Origin: Acidobacteriota bacterium
Lineage (GTDB): Bacteria; Acidobacteriota; Terriglobia; Acidiferrales; UBA7541
Assembly: GCA_021324935.1 (NCBI GenBank)
Contig: JAJPIE010000085.1
Coordinates: forward strand, 1-32,763
Reading direction: 5' to 3'
Length of the DNA stretch: 32,763 nucleotides
Below the pieces are notes generated by a model, which saw only the letters and a list, made by a program, of their open reading frames with translations, ran no database searches and was not told where the DNA came from. The position numbers and the translations under genes are program-made. The first letter of the stretch is position 1, and every line of letters starts with the position of its first letter. Below, one piece after another: positions 1 to 8,401 of the stretch.

Positions 1-321
1 GAGAGCGAGAAGCTCTTCCGCCTGGTGGCAAATACCGCCCCGGTGATGATCTGGAAATCCGGAATCGACAAGCTTTGCGATTATTTCAATCAGCCGTGGC
101 TCGATTTTACGGGCCGCTCGCTTGAGCAGGAAATAGGGAATGGATGGGCAGAGGGGGTGCATCCGGACGATCTGGCGCAGTGCCTGGAGATTTACACGCG
201 GTCGTTTGACGGGCACGAAGCGTTTCGCATGACCTAACGCCTGCGGCGGCACGATGGGGAATACCGCTGGCTGTTGGATCAGGGCGTGCCGCGTTTCGAT
301 TGGGGCGGACGATTCGCGGGT
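1..321 (+). pseudogene. PAS domain remnant (5' end outside window, in-frame stop)
   Basis: Frame 1 is open from base 1 and reads as a PAS domain: a start like ESEKLFRLVANTAPVMIW, then FNQPWLDFTGRSLEQEIG and GVHPDDLAQCLEIY, the usual order in sensor kinases. A TAA at 235-237 interrupts it, but the next codons still read RLRRHDGEYRWLLDQGVPRF, the expected C-terminal half of the same domain (normally preceded by Tyr at the stop position). PAS similarity runs to about base 321 (GRFAG) and then breaks off into YceH-like sequence in another frame. No kinase domain follows. It is therefore a broken fragment, probably of a histidine kinase or diguanylate cyclase whose remainder is lost or lies outside the window. 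An assembly misjoin cannot be excluded. Confidence 0.7.
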
Positions 322-757
322 GGCCAAATTCGAACATCGCCTCAACGAGCTGTACAATTTCCACCGGCATGAAATCGCGGTGCTGTGCGTGATGCTGCTG
401 CGCGGGCCGCAGACTCCCGGCGAATTGCGCACACGCACCGAGCGCATGTACTCCTTTGAGGACCTGGAGGCGGTGCACTCCGCCCTTCATCATCTGATGC
501 GTCGCGAGCCGCCATTGGTCAAGGTGCTGCCGCGCCAGGCGGGGACGAAGGAATCGCGTTACATGCATCTGCTTTCGGGCGACGCTCCGGTGATTGGCAA
601 TGCCAGCGGGGAACCGAGCGAAGAGGCGCCGCGGGCCGCAAGGCGTGCCGCTGATTCGGAGCGGATTGCGCAGCTCGAGGGGGAAATCGTGGAATTGAGA
701 AGGGAACTGGAAACGCTGCGCGAGCAATTCGCGGCGTTTCAGAAGCAGTTTCCATAG
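308..757 (+). pseudogene. yceH: YceH/DUF480 family protein, C-terminal fragment
   Basis: Frame 2 from about 308 encodes RVAKFEHRLNELYNF, then LRGPQTPGELRTRTERMY and KESRYMHLLSG, the signature of the second winged-helix half of YceH (DUF480) proteins, followed by a C-terminal coiled coil (ERIAQLEGEIVELRRELETL). Full-length YceH proteins are about 210-220 residues; here the first winged helix (roughly 75 residues) is absent and PAS sequence sits in its place. An ATG at 254 gives a 167-codon frame, but its first 18 codons lie in the other frame of the PAS fragment, so I treat it as non-native. The function of YceH is not established; the family resembles DNA-binding winged-helix proteins. It ends ten bases before the convergent methyltransferase gene. 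Confidence 0.7.
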
Positions 758-767
758 CGCCGGCGGA

Positions 768-1391
768 TCAGCGCGCGCGGAAGACTCCGTGCACCACGGC
801 GGACAACCCGCTGTGCTTTGTGCCTTCGTCAATGTCGACTTTGACTTCCTCGAGTTCCAAGACCTCCGCGCCCGCAAAATCCTCGCGCAAGAGGTCGGCG
901 GTATACAGCAGACTAGCGTCTTTGGGCCCGCCCGAATGAAATTGCAATTGCTCCGGGGTAAAAGCTTCGATGATCAGGATTCCGCCGGGCTTCAGCGCGC
1001 GCAACATTGCGGGATGAATCTTGTTGCGCAATTCGGGCGGCAAGTGCAGAAAGATGGAGGCCACGCCGTCGAACTCTGCCGCCGGCCAATTCCAACTGGA
1101 GAGGTCGGCTTGCTCGATGGTCAGGGTCAAACCCGCTTCCCGAGCGGTTTTGCGCGAACGCTCGACGCCCACGGGCGACAAATCCACCGTGTGCACCGCG
1201 AAACCCTGCCTCGCCAGCCAGTGACCGTTGCGTCCGTACCCGTCGGCGGGCACAAAAATCCTGCCGGCCGGCATGAAGCGCGATGATTGCTTCTCGAGAT
1301 AGCTGTTCGGCCGAGTGCCATAGACCGGCTCCGGTTCACGGTAACGCTCATCCCACATGGCTTGCGGATAGGCCCACTTATCGGTCGCCAA
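768..1391 (-). CDS. Class I SAM-dependent methyltransferase
   Basis: About 207 residues. The opening WDERYREPEPVYGTRPN is typical of TehB/thiopurine-methyltransferase-like class I methyltransferases. Motif I is a variant (FVPADGYGRNGHWLARQG) in place of the usual LDLGCGxGR, followed by an acidic strand end (VDLSP) that should bind the SAM ribose, a motif around GVASIFLHLPP and the post-motif LKPGGILIIEAFTP. The substrate cannot be told. Start choice: an ATG at 1415 is possible, but an AGGAG (1399-1403, minus strand) lies inside that longer frame exactly 7 nt before a TTG at 1391, so I prefer the TTG start; WDERY-type homologues usually begin close to here. It is divergent from the oxidase genes and convergent with the yceH remnant. 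Confidence 0.75.
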   Translation of the reverse strand: MATDKWAYPQAMWDERYREPEPVYGTRPNSYLEKQSSRFMPAGRIFVPADGYGRNGHWLARQGFAVHTVDLSPVGVERSRKTAREAGLTLTIEQADLSSWNWPAAEFDGVASIFLHLPPELRNKIHPAMLRALKPGGILIIEAFTPEQLQFHSGGPKDASLLYTADLLREDFAGAEVLELEEVKVDIDEGTKHSGLSAVVHGVFRAR

Positions 1392-1464
1392 GATACGTCT
1401 CCTTGTGTGTTTCATTTTTCATTTTAGCCCATCGGCGAGGAGTTTTGCCCCGCGCCCCGAATTC

Positions 1465-1492
1465 TTGCAATTTCCGGCGCAGGCGGTAAGAT
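1465..1492 (+). promoter_or_regulatory. Candidate sigma70-type promoter for the oxidase genes
   Basis: TTGCAA at 1465-1470 (5 of 6 to the -35 consensus) is followed after 16 nt by TAAGAT at 1487-1492 (4 of 6 to the -10 consensus). Transcription would begin near 1499, giving a leader of about 40 nt before the ATG at 1539, which has AAGGAAA just upstream. It lies in the 147-bp divergent gap with the methyltransferase gene. Prediction by eye only. Confidence 0.4.
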
Positions 1493-1538
1493 ACGGGTTC
1501 TGGTTCAGGGTGCCGCGAAAAGCGGAACTTCAAGGAAA

Positions 1539-3224
1539 ATGGTCACTTACGACGACGGCTCGCCGCGCACGGCCCCTGCGTCTTTCCTGGGACGCTGCGT
1601 CTTTTCCACGCACCATAAGACCATCGGCCTGCAATACCTTTGGCTGGCCCTGGCCAGCGTGCTCGTCGGCATGATTCTCTCCGCGCTGCTTCGCATGCAG
1701 ACTTCCTGGCCGGACACGGCCATCCCGTTTCTCTCCGGCCTGCAGCACACGCCGGAACGATATGCGGCGATTCGCCTGCTCCACGGTTCGTTAATGGTCT
1801 TTTTTGTGCTGACCGCCGCGCCGCAACTTGGATTTGGAAATTTTCTGTTGCCGCTGCAAATCGGTGCGCCAGAGATGGCTTTTCCCAAGCTGAACCTGGT
1901 TTCTTTCTGGATGACCGTGGGGTCGCTCGGGGGAATGACTGTTTCCTTTTTTTATCCCGCAGAGACGGGCGTCAACGTGTGGCTGGGCAGCGCAGCGCTG
2001 TTTTCGCTGTCGGCGCTGCTGAGCGCGCTCAACTTCACGGCGACGACGATCGATCTGCGCGCGGAGGGGATGACCCTGCCGCGCCTGCCGGTGACGGTCT
2101 GGGCGTGGTTCCTCAACGCCATTTTGAGCATGCTGATTTTCAGCGTTCTGTTGGCGGGCTGCGCCAGCCTGCTTTGCGACCGGATGCTGGGCTCGCAAAT
2201 TTTCTCATTTAGTTCGTTTCTGGCTACGCAGCCGCTGAATCTGGTTCGCCAGGGCAGCCTGCCGATTTTGTGGCAGAGGCTTTTCTGGTATTTCGCGCAA
2301 GCGGAAGTGTACGTCGCGATGTTGCCGTGTTTCGGCATGGTCACGCATCTGGTGGCGACTTTCTCGCGCAAGCCGGTGTGGAAAGAGCGGCTGGTGGTGC
2401 TGGCGCTGTGCGGCGTGGGCCTGGTCGGATTTTGCGTGTGGGGCTACCACATGTTTGCCACGGGCATGAATCCGTATGCGCCGCTCGTATTTTCCGTTTT
2501 GGCCTCTTCGCTGGGTGTGCCCGCGGCATTTTTGCTGGCCAGCTGGCTGGGAACGCTTTGGGATGCGCGCCTGCAGCTAACCTGCGCGATGCTGTTTTCG
2601 ATCGGGTTCATTTCACTTTTTATCGCCGGCGGACTTTCGGGGATTTTCCTGGCGCGGCATGATCTGCGCAGCGCCGCGGTCAGCGAAGATTTCGTGACCG
2701 GGCACTTTCACCTGGTGATGGGCGTGGCCGCGACGTTTGCCATTCTGGCGGCGCTGTTTTTCTGGTTTCCCAAGATGTTCGGCGCGCGGCTGAACGAAGC
2801 GCTGGGAAAAGTCCACTTCTGGGCAACCTTCGCCGGCGTCTATTTCATCTTCATGCCCATGCACTGGCTGGGGCTGCTGACGCAATCACATCTTTTGCCG
2901 GATGCGTCGCGCGCGAACCTCGCTTCGGCGGGTGCTTCGATCCGCACGCTGGTTACGGTGGCGACCATCTGTACGGTAGCCGCGCAACTGCTTTTCATCG
3001 TGAATTTCGCGCGGGCTTTGCTGCGCCGCAGGGGTACGGAAGAAAATAACCCCTGGCGCGCCACCACACTCGAATGGAGTGTGCCTTCGCCCGCTCCGCT
3101 GGTGAATTTTGCGGGCGTCAGTCCGGTGATTTACCGCGGTGCCTACGAATTTCGCTCCGGCGAGACGAGCGATTTCGCTCCACAGCACCTCGCGCCAGAG
3201 TTGCTGTCGCAACACTCAAGCTGA
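1539..3224 (+). CDS. Haem-copper oxidase subunit I homologue with a degenerate CuB site
   Basis: 561 residues, about 12 transmembrane segments, aligning along its length with cytochrome c oxidase subunit I (FSTHHKTIG near 22, HGSLMVFF near 82, LQIGAPEMAFPKLN near 107, FWFPKMFG near 398). The haem ligands are present: H82 and H391 (low-spin haem) and H389 (high-spin haem) in GHFHLV. CuB is not: the canonical GHPEVY motif reads AQAEVY (Q254 for His, Y258 kept) and the His-His pair of helix VII reads WGYHMF (Y303, H304). One of three CuB histidines remains. The K-channel segment VPTGIKVFSW aligns with VPAAFLLASW (327-336), so Thr and Lys are replaced by A329 and L332. The D-channel entry Asp is E112, while the helix VI glutamate is kept (E256). 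The frame is intact, so this is a maintained, divergent protein rather than a pseudogene. Dioxygen reduction by the normal mechanism seems unlikely; its real role is unknown to me. Confidence 0.85.
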   Translation: MVTYDDGSPRTAPASFLGRCVFSTHHKTIGLQYLWLALASVLVGMILSALLRMQTSWPDTAIPFLSGLQHTPERYAAIRLLHGSLMVFFVLTAAPQLGFGNFLLPLQIGAPEMAFPKLNLVSFWMTVGSLGGMTVSFFYPAETGVNVWLGSAALFSLSALLSALNFTATTIDLRAEGMTLPRLPVTVWAWFLNAILSMLIFSVLLAGCASLLCDRMLGSQIFSFSSFLATQPLNLVRQGSLPILWQRLFWYFAQAEVYVAMLPCFGMVTHLVATFSRKPVWKERLVVLALCGVGLVGFCVWGYHMFATGMNPYAPLVFSVLASSLGVPAAFLLASWLGTLWDARLQLTCAMLFSIGFISLFIAGGLSGIFLARHDLRSAAVSEDFVTGHFHLVMGVAATFAILAALFFWFPKMFGARLNEALGKVHFWATFAGVYFIFMPMHWLGLLTQSHLLPDASRANLASAGASIRTLVTVATICTVAAQLLFIVNFARALLRRRGTEENNPWRATTLEWSVPSPAPLVNFAGVSPVIYRGAYEFRSGETSDFAPQHLAPELLSQHSS

Positions 3225-3240
3225 TTCAGGGAAGGGCAAT

Positions 3241-3912
3241 ATGCCGACTACGTCTGCAACGCAGGATCTCGAGCTGATCATTGAGAAGAAGCCTTCGAAT
3301 GGCGGCGGAGGGGATCTGCCGCCCGTGGATCGCGATGGCGGCGGCGATGACGGGAAACGCCCGAGCCCGAGCAAGCCTTCCCCCAAGCGCTACTACACGG
3401 GAATGGCACTGGGGATTGTCTCGATTCTGATGTTCTTCATGGCGCTGGCAAGTGCGTTTCTGGTGCGGCGCGGCAGCGGAGACTGGGTTCCTATTCACAT
3501 TCCCGCCCTGATTTGGATCAACACCGCGGTGCTGCTGATCAGCAGCGCGACATTGGAAATGGCGCGGCAACGCCTCGCCAAGGGCGAACTCGAGGCCTAT
3601 AAAAACCTTTGGCTAACCACCACCGTGCTCGGCGTGTTCTTCCTTGCCGGGCAAGTGGGGGCCTGGCGGCTGCTGGTTGCCCAAGGCATCTATCTGGCCA
3701 GCAATCCTGCAAGCAGCTTCTTCTATATATTTACAGGCGCGCATGCCTTGCACTTGGTGGGAGGAGTTGCGGCGCTGCTCTACGTGGCCAAGCGCAATTT
3801 TGAAAAAGCGCAAATCACGCGAACGGTGGCGGCAGAAGTGACATCGCACTACTGGCACTTCATGGACGCGCTGTGGCTGTTCCTGCTCGCCTTGCTTTAC
3901 CTCGGGAAGTGA
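3241..3912 (+). CDS. ctaE: Cytochrome c oxidase subunit III
   Basis: 223 residues. After a glycine/proline-rich, probably disordered N-terminus (residues 15-50, including NGGGG and RDGGGDDG), five transmembrane segments follow with COX3 signatures: GMALGIVSILMFFMALASAF, a HALHLVGG motif (cf. GLHGLHVIGG) and the C-terminal HYWHFMDALWLFLLALLYL. Subunit III stabilises subunit I and does not bind redox cofactors. The start at 3241 is chosen because GGGAAGGG lies just upstream; a longer in-frame extension to 3139 would overlap the previous gene. It begins 16 bp after the subunit I-like gene and is surely cotranscribed. No subunit II (CuA) gene is adjacent in this window. Confidence 0.85.
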   Translation: MPTTSATQDLELIIEKKPSNGGGGDLPPVDRDGGGDDGKRPSPSKPSPKRYYTGMALGIVSILMFFMALASAFLVRRGSGDWVPIHIPALIWINTAVLLISSATLEMARQRLAKGELEAYKNLWLTTTVLGVFFLAGQVGAWRLLVAQGIYLASNPASSFFYIFTGAHALHLVGGVAALLYVAKRNFEKAQITRTVAAEVTSHYWHFMDALWLFLLALLYLGK

Positions 3913-4399
3913 CCAGCGAGAGTTGCCATTCGTTTGTAGAATTCTCAACAAAAGCATTGGATTACCCTGGCAGCGAGCACGTGCCGCGACACTTTCCAAA
4001 ATCTCCAGATTCCCAAACGGAATCCCAATTTATGGAGAGGCGACTTGCTGGCAATGGCCGCTCTGTTTGTAAGCCTTCTCTTTTCTGAGAGCTTAGTCTT
4101 TACATGATTTGGCAGAATGCTTGCTAGGCTGTACGCGACGGTGAGTGTCCTTCAGCAGGTGGCTGAGGATTCGCCGTGCCAGTCATTTCCGCGCGTGGTT
4201 TAGAGGTCGGCGTTCAAGGATCCTGTGGTCAGCGGTGGGATTTTCCTTGGCTTCTCCCTCTTCCCAATCTTCTGAGGCGGGTATTCGCGAGCTGTAAAGC
4301 TTCTTCGTGAGCCGCCAATCGTACCGCGAGTGAGTCTTCCCGTGCGTGGGCGCGCGTTCGCCCGCTTTCGGTGAAAAATTCAAGCGAAAGGCAGCGTTG
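3913..4399 (+). other. Intergenic region upstream of the TonB receptor (487 bp)
   Basis: No convincing gene: short frames on both strands lack family motifs and ribosome sites. I looked for a promoter and saw only weak candidates (for example CTTTACA near 4098) with no good -10 at the right distance. A small stem, GGGCG/CGCCC near 4350-4365, lies shortly before the receptor start. It presumably carries the promoter and leader of the receptor gene. Confidence 0.4.
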
Positions 4400-7300
4400 A
4401 TGACTCGATTCAAGCGTTCGTATTGGTGTGCCATTTTTCTGATCACTTGCATGTTGTGCCCCGCATTTACTCGCGCACAGGAACTTGCCGGGCTGGTAGG
4501 CACGGTGACCGACCCGAGCGGCGGGGCGATCGCCAAGGCCAGCGTCAAACTGATGAACACCAGAACCGGAAGCAGCGTGGATACGGAAACAGGTGAGACG
4601 GGCTTCTATCGCATCGTGCAATTGGCCCCCGGACCCGGATACGAGTTGACGATCAGCAAAGATGGATTCAAGAGTGTAACGGTTTCCAATCTCTATCTTG
4701 CGGTCGCCACCACTCGAACCCAGGATGTGCAATTGCCGGTTGGTGTGGTCAATCAGACGGTGGAAGTGAAATCGGAGGGCTCGGTGAGCCTGGACACGAC
4801 CGACTCCACGATCGGGAACAACTTCGACCTGCGCGCGGTTTCCAGTTTGCCGAATGAGTTTCGAGGGGACGCGGCGAACTTGCTTCGCTTGCAGCCGGCG
4901 GTGGTTTCCGCGGACACTTCCAACAACGTGGACGACAACGGATTGAGCCGGAACGGGGCGGTGGCCGGAGGACGGGCGGACCAGAACAACATCACCGTTG
5001 ACGGGATCGACGCTTCGGATTTCAGTTTTGGCCAGGCGTTCCACACGGTCGCGCCCATACCGGTGGACGCGATCCAGGAATTTCGCACCGAGGTGGCGAA
5101 TCCGCTGGCGCAGGAAGGCCGCGGCAGCGGGGCACAAACCGCGATCACTACCAAGAGCGGCACCAATGAATGGCACGGCAATGCCCGTGAATACCACCGG
5201 AATACGGTCACCGAAGCGAATGACTTCTTCAACAACAAAAACGGTATTCCCCGGCCGGCGCTGATTCGCAATCAGTTCGGCGCAAACATCGGCGGGCCGA
5301 TCAAGAAGGACAAGCTGTTCTTTTTCTTCGACTACGATGGGCGCCGCGACGCCTCGCAAACGCCGGTGACCGCGATTGTGCCGCTGGACCACGTGCGCCA
5401 GGGACAAATTGCCTACATCAACAACTCTCCCGGCTGCGGCCCACAAAGCACGCTGACGTCGACTCCCAATTGCATCTCTATTGCGACACCGCAAATGCTG
5501 GCGAGCCTCGATCCCTGCTCGAATCCGGGCACGGCTCAAGGGCCCTGCACCGTCACTGGCAATCCGGGAGATGCCGCGGTCACGCCGGGCTTCAATCCCG
5601 GGCTGCTGGCGTTGTTCAATTCGCGCTATCCGCACGCCAACAATCTATCCGCGGGCGATGGCATCAATACGGGCGGATTCACGTTCAACGCGCCGAATCC
5701 GGAAACGGTAAATACATACACGACGCGGGTGGATTACAACATCAGCGCCAATCAAAAGCTCTTCACGCGCTTCAGTTTCTACAACGTGCATGCCATCGTC
5801 GGCGGGCTGCCGTCGATCCAATTTCCCGGCGACCCGATTACCAACGCCGCGATCACCAAGGATCGTTCCTGGGTGATCGGACACAACTGGATTATCAGCC
5901 CGGAGCTGGTCAACCAGTTTGTATATGGCGAGTCGCGCGCTGAATTTGATGCGCTGGCCTCGTTGACGGGAAGCGCGGCGCCGGGGCCGGACCTGGGCGT
6001 TTATGCCGGTTTGAATTGGCTGTTTCCCACCGGCATCACCGCGCCGTACGCGCGTCCCGGAGGCAACACGGCGCTTAATCCCGTGCCGACATTCCGGGAC
6101 GATCTGTCCTGGCAGAAGGGCAATCATTCGTTCCAGTTCGGCGGGGTGTTTCGCCCCATTCGGACGCGCGACCTGAATGTAAACAACATCATTTTTACCA
6201 ATCAAGGATTGGTCACGAACTTGTCGGCCCTGGACAGCAACTTGCGACCCGCGAACATTCTTGCGGATCCCAATGTTGATCCCAACGGCATCGCCGCTTC
6301 GAACTGGGACGCGGCGTTCGCCAGCCTGGCGGGTCTGGACGGATTGCATTTCACCGTCTTCAACTACGCCAAAACAGGAGACGCGGTTCCGCCGCTGCAA
6401 GGAGCGCGCCGCGATTACCGTTACTTCGAAACTGAAGCCTATGCGCAGGATACGTGGAAGGTGCGCCGCGACCTCACCGTGACGCTTGGCTTGCGGTACG
6501 GCTACGATTCCGTACCCTACGAAACGAACGGGTACGAGGCGACGACCAACGTTCAGTTGAGCAATCTGCTTACGACTCGCGGACAGAACGCCTTGAATGG
6601 AATTGCGACGTTCGATTCCACCCCGCTGCTCACCTACAATCTGGCGGGCAAGGGGAACAACACCGGCCTTTCGCTCTACCAGAACAATCCGCTAAACTTT
6701 TCGCCGCGCGTCGGCTTTGCCTGGAACCCGGGATTCAAGGAAGGGGTGCTTGGAAGCCTTTTGGGTGACCACAAGACCGTAATCCGAGGGAGCGCGGCGC
6801 AGATTTACGACCACACGGCGTTGAACGAAGTCAACTTCATCGAAGACCAGAGCAGTTTCATCTTCTCCGGCTCCAATGCATTTTCCGCGAATGCCAGCAC
6901 GCCGGAGCAACTGTTTGCCATCTCGCCGCGCTTCACTTCGGTGGATTCCGCGGCCGTAAACCTCCCCATTCCGCCGTTCGAAAAAACGGTCACTCCGTTC
7001 ACGGGCGACGCGTGCCCGCCGGGATTCCCGGTTTGCGGGACGCTGTTCAACCAGTTCGGAAACTACGTGATCGATCCGCATTTCAAGACGCCCTACTCCC
7101 TGGCATTTTCGCTGGGTGTGCAGCGTGAGCTGGCGGCGGACTTCCAGTTGGAAGTGGACTACGTGGGGCGCTTCGGGCGCAGATTGGCGGCGCTCGCCGA
7201 CGCGGGGCAGATCTTCGATTTCGTCGATCCCGCTTCGAAGCAGAGCCTTTCGACAGCGGTCACTGCACTGGAACAAGATGCGCGTAACAACGTGCCGGTC

Positions 7301-8332
7301 ACGCAGGTGCAGGCCCAGCCGTTTTTTGAGAACCAGATGGCGGCGGCGGGCGCCAACTGTGCGCCGTTTGCCAACTGCACGCAGTTCGTTTACGGCGGCA
7401 GCGGCAACCTGACGCTGCTCCAGCAAGGAAACCTCAACGGGCTGATTCGCGGGCTGGTGCAATCGGCGAATCTCCCTCCGAACGTGGGCTTCACGCCGCA
7501 GTTCGTGAGCAACTACTACCTGTCGAACAAGTCCTATTCGGACTACAACGGCATGCTGGTGGTTTTGCGCAAGCGGCTCTCGCACAATGTGCAGATGGAT
7601 TTCAACTACACATTCTCCCATTCCATCGACAACTTCTCCTCGATTGCACGCAACAACGGCAACCCGTTCAACAACGCGCAATCGGTGCTCTGCGACGCCA
7701 TCGACCTGGGAACGTGCAAAGGCAATTCGGAATTCGACGTTACCCACCAGATTACCGGCGACGTCATTTACGATCTGCCGTTTGGCCGCGGAAAGGCCTT
7801 TGGCCACGACACCAGCCGGTGGATGGACGAAATCATCGGCGGATGGCAGGTTTCCGGCATCTATACCTGGCGCACGGGCTTTGCCTTCCCGGTGCTGACC
7901 AATGCGTCGACCACCACGTTCGGAAACACCGCCTATCCGGTCTTCGACGGCAACAGCTCCGCGCTTGCGGTCGATCCACACACCGATCCCAACCTGGCCA
8001 ACAACGGGATTCAATTGTTCAAGAATCCGCAAGCGGCTTTGGCTGCCTTCTCCGCTCCCACGGGTCTCGAGACCGGAAGCCGCGATGAACTTCGCGGCCC
8101 GCACTTCTCGAACGTGGACCTCGCGCTCGCGAAGAATTTCCCGCTGTGGAATGAAAAGTACCGGCTGCAGTTTCGCGCCGAGGCCTACAACGCGTTCAAC
8201 CATCCGAACTTCGCGCTGCCCTCTTCCATCAACATCAACGCTTCAAACTTCGGGCAGATCACTTCGACCTCATCCACTTCGGGTGACCAGGCGGCTCGCG
8301 TCCTGCAGTTCGCCCTGCGCTTCGACTTCTAG
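4400..8332 (+). CDS. TonB-dependent receptor, Oar-like, with N-terminal carboxypeptidase-regulatory-like domain
   Basis: 1310 residues. A signal peptide (MTRFKRSYWCAIFLITCMLC then PAFTRA|QEL) is followed by a Cna-B/carboxypeptidase-regulatory-like domain at about 30-115 (GLVGTVTDPSGGAIAKASVK), a plug domain at about 130-260 (NNITVDGIDASDFSFGQ; PVDAIQEFRTEVANPLAQEG) and a long barrel with typical segments such as RNQFGANIGGPIKKDKLFFF and NPLNFSPRVGFAWNPG. It ends in LRFDF, with the terminal aromatic expected of an outer membrane barrel. These proteins import large or complexed substrates, probably glycan- or peptide-derived, using TonB energy; the substrate is not readable. The start at 4400 gives a clean signal peptide; an upstream in-frame ATG at 4346 would add 18 hydrophilic residues. 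It is monocistronic, with a strong terminator 22 bp downstream. Confidence 0.92.
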   Translation: MTRFKRSYWCAIFLITCMLCPAFTRAQELAGLVGTVTDPSGGAIAKASVKLMNTRTGSSVDTETGETGFYRIVQLAPGPGYELTISKDGFKSVTVSNLYLAVATTRTQDVQLPVGVVNQTVEVKSEGSVSLDTTDSTIGNNFDLRAVSSLPNEFRGDAANLLRLQPAVVSADTSNNVDDNGLSRNGAVAGGRADQNNITVDGIDASDFSFGQAFHTVAPIPVDAIQEFRTEVANPLAQEGRGSGAQTAITTKSGTNEWHGNAREYHRNTVTEANDFFNNKNGIPRPALIRNQFGANIGGPIKKDKLFFFFDYDGRRDASQTPVTAIVPLDHVRQGQIAYINNSPGCGPQSTLTSTPNCISIATPQMLASLDPCSNPGTAQGPCTVTGNPGDAAVTPGFNPGLLALFNSRYPHANNLSAGDGINTGGFTFNAPNPETVNTYTTRVDYNISANQKLFTRFSFYNVHAIVGGLPSIQFPGDPITNAAITKDRSWVIGHNWIISPELVNQFVYGESRAEFDALASLTGSAAPGPDLGVYAGLNWLFPTGITAPYARPGGNTALNPVPTFRDDLSWQKGNHSFQFGGVFRPIRTRDLNVNNIIFTNQGLVTNLSALDSNLRPANILADPNVDPNGIAASNWDAAFASLAGLDGLHFTVFNYAKTGDAVPPLQGARRDYRYFETEAYAQDTWKVRRDLTVTLGLRYGYDSVPYETNGYEATTNVQLSNLLTTRGQNALNGIATFDSTPLLTYNLAGKGNNTGLSLYQNNPLNFSPRVGFAWNPGFKEGVLGSLLGDHKTVIRGSAAQIYDHTALNEVNFIEDQSSFIFSGSNAFSANASTPEQLFAISPRFTSVDSAAVNLPIPPFEKTVTPFTGDACPPGFPVCGTLFNQFGNYVIDPHFKTPYSLAFSLGVQRELAADFQLEVDYVGRFGRRLAALADAGQIFDFVDPASKQSLSTAVTALEQDARNNVPVTQVQAQPFFENQMAAAGANCAPFANCTQFVYGGSGNLTLLQQGNLNGLIRGLVQSANLPPNVGFTPQFVSNYYLSNKSYSDYNGMLVVLRKRLSHNVQMDFNYTFSHSIDNFSSIARNNGNPFNNAQSVLCDAIDLGTCKGNSEFDVTHQITGDVIYDLPFGRGKAFGHDTSRWMDEIIGGWQVSGIYTWRTGFAFPVLTNASTTTFGNTAYPVFDGNSSALAVDPHTDPNLANNGIQLFKNPQAALAAFSAPTGLETGSRDELRGPHFSNVDLALAKNFPLWNEKYRLQFRAEAYNAFNHPNFALPSSININASNFGQITSTSSTSGDQAARVLQFALRFDF

Positions 8333-8353
8333 CCGAAGCGGCACCTGACCCGG

Positions 8354-8387
8354 GAAAAGGGAGGCCCGCCCCGGGGCCTCCCTTTTC
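8354..8387. terminator. Rho-independent, bidirectional terminator hairpin
   Basis: A perfect 14-bp inverted repeat (8354-8367 against 8374-8387) with a 6-nt loop, GC core GGGAGGCCC and flanking AAAA/TTTT inside the stem. Because A-tract and T-tract flank the GC core symmetrically, it can act on both strands. It separates the TonB receptor (+) from the convergent Cys-rich gene (-). Confidence 0.85.
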
Positions 8388-8401
8388 CATTTCCAAGGAA
8401 T

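Noticed and set aside
254..757. The 167-codon frame as an intact YceH gene
   Set aside because: Its first 18 residues come from another frame of the PAS fragment and the N-terminal winged helix is missing.
1539..3224. Loss of CuB histidines as a frameshift artefact
   Set aside because: Flanking residues on both sides of each replaced His match the family in the same frame, so a frameshift cannot explain it; two independent substitutions are needed.
3913..4399. Riboswitch or small RNA upstream of the TonB receptor
   Set aside because: Only a short 5-bp stem is visible and no known aptamer core such as a cobalamin or TPP box could be read.
4229..8203. Long minus-strand open frames (4229-5635 and 6692-8203) opposite the TonB receptor
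   Set aside because: They are rich in Arg, Gly and Val with no domain motifs and mirror the codon bias of a high-GC gene; the plus strand has a full-length recognisable protein.
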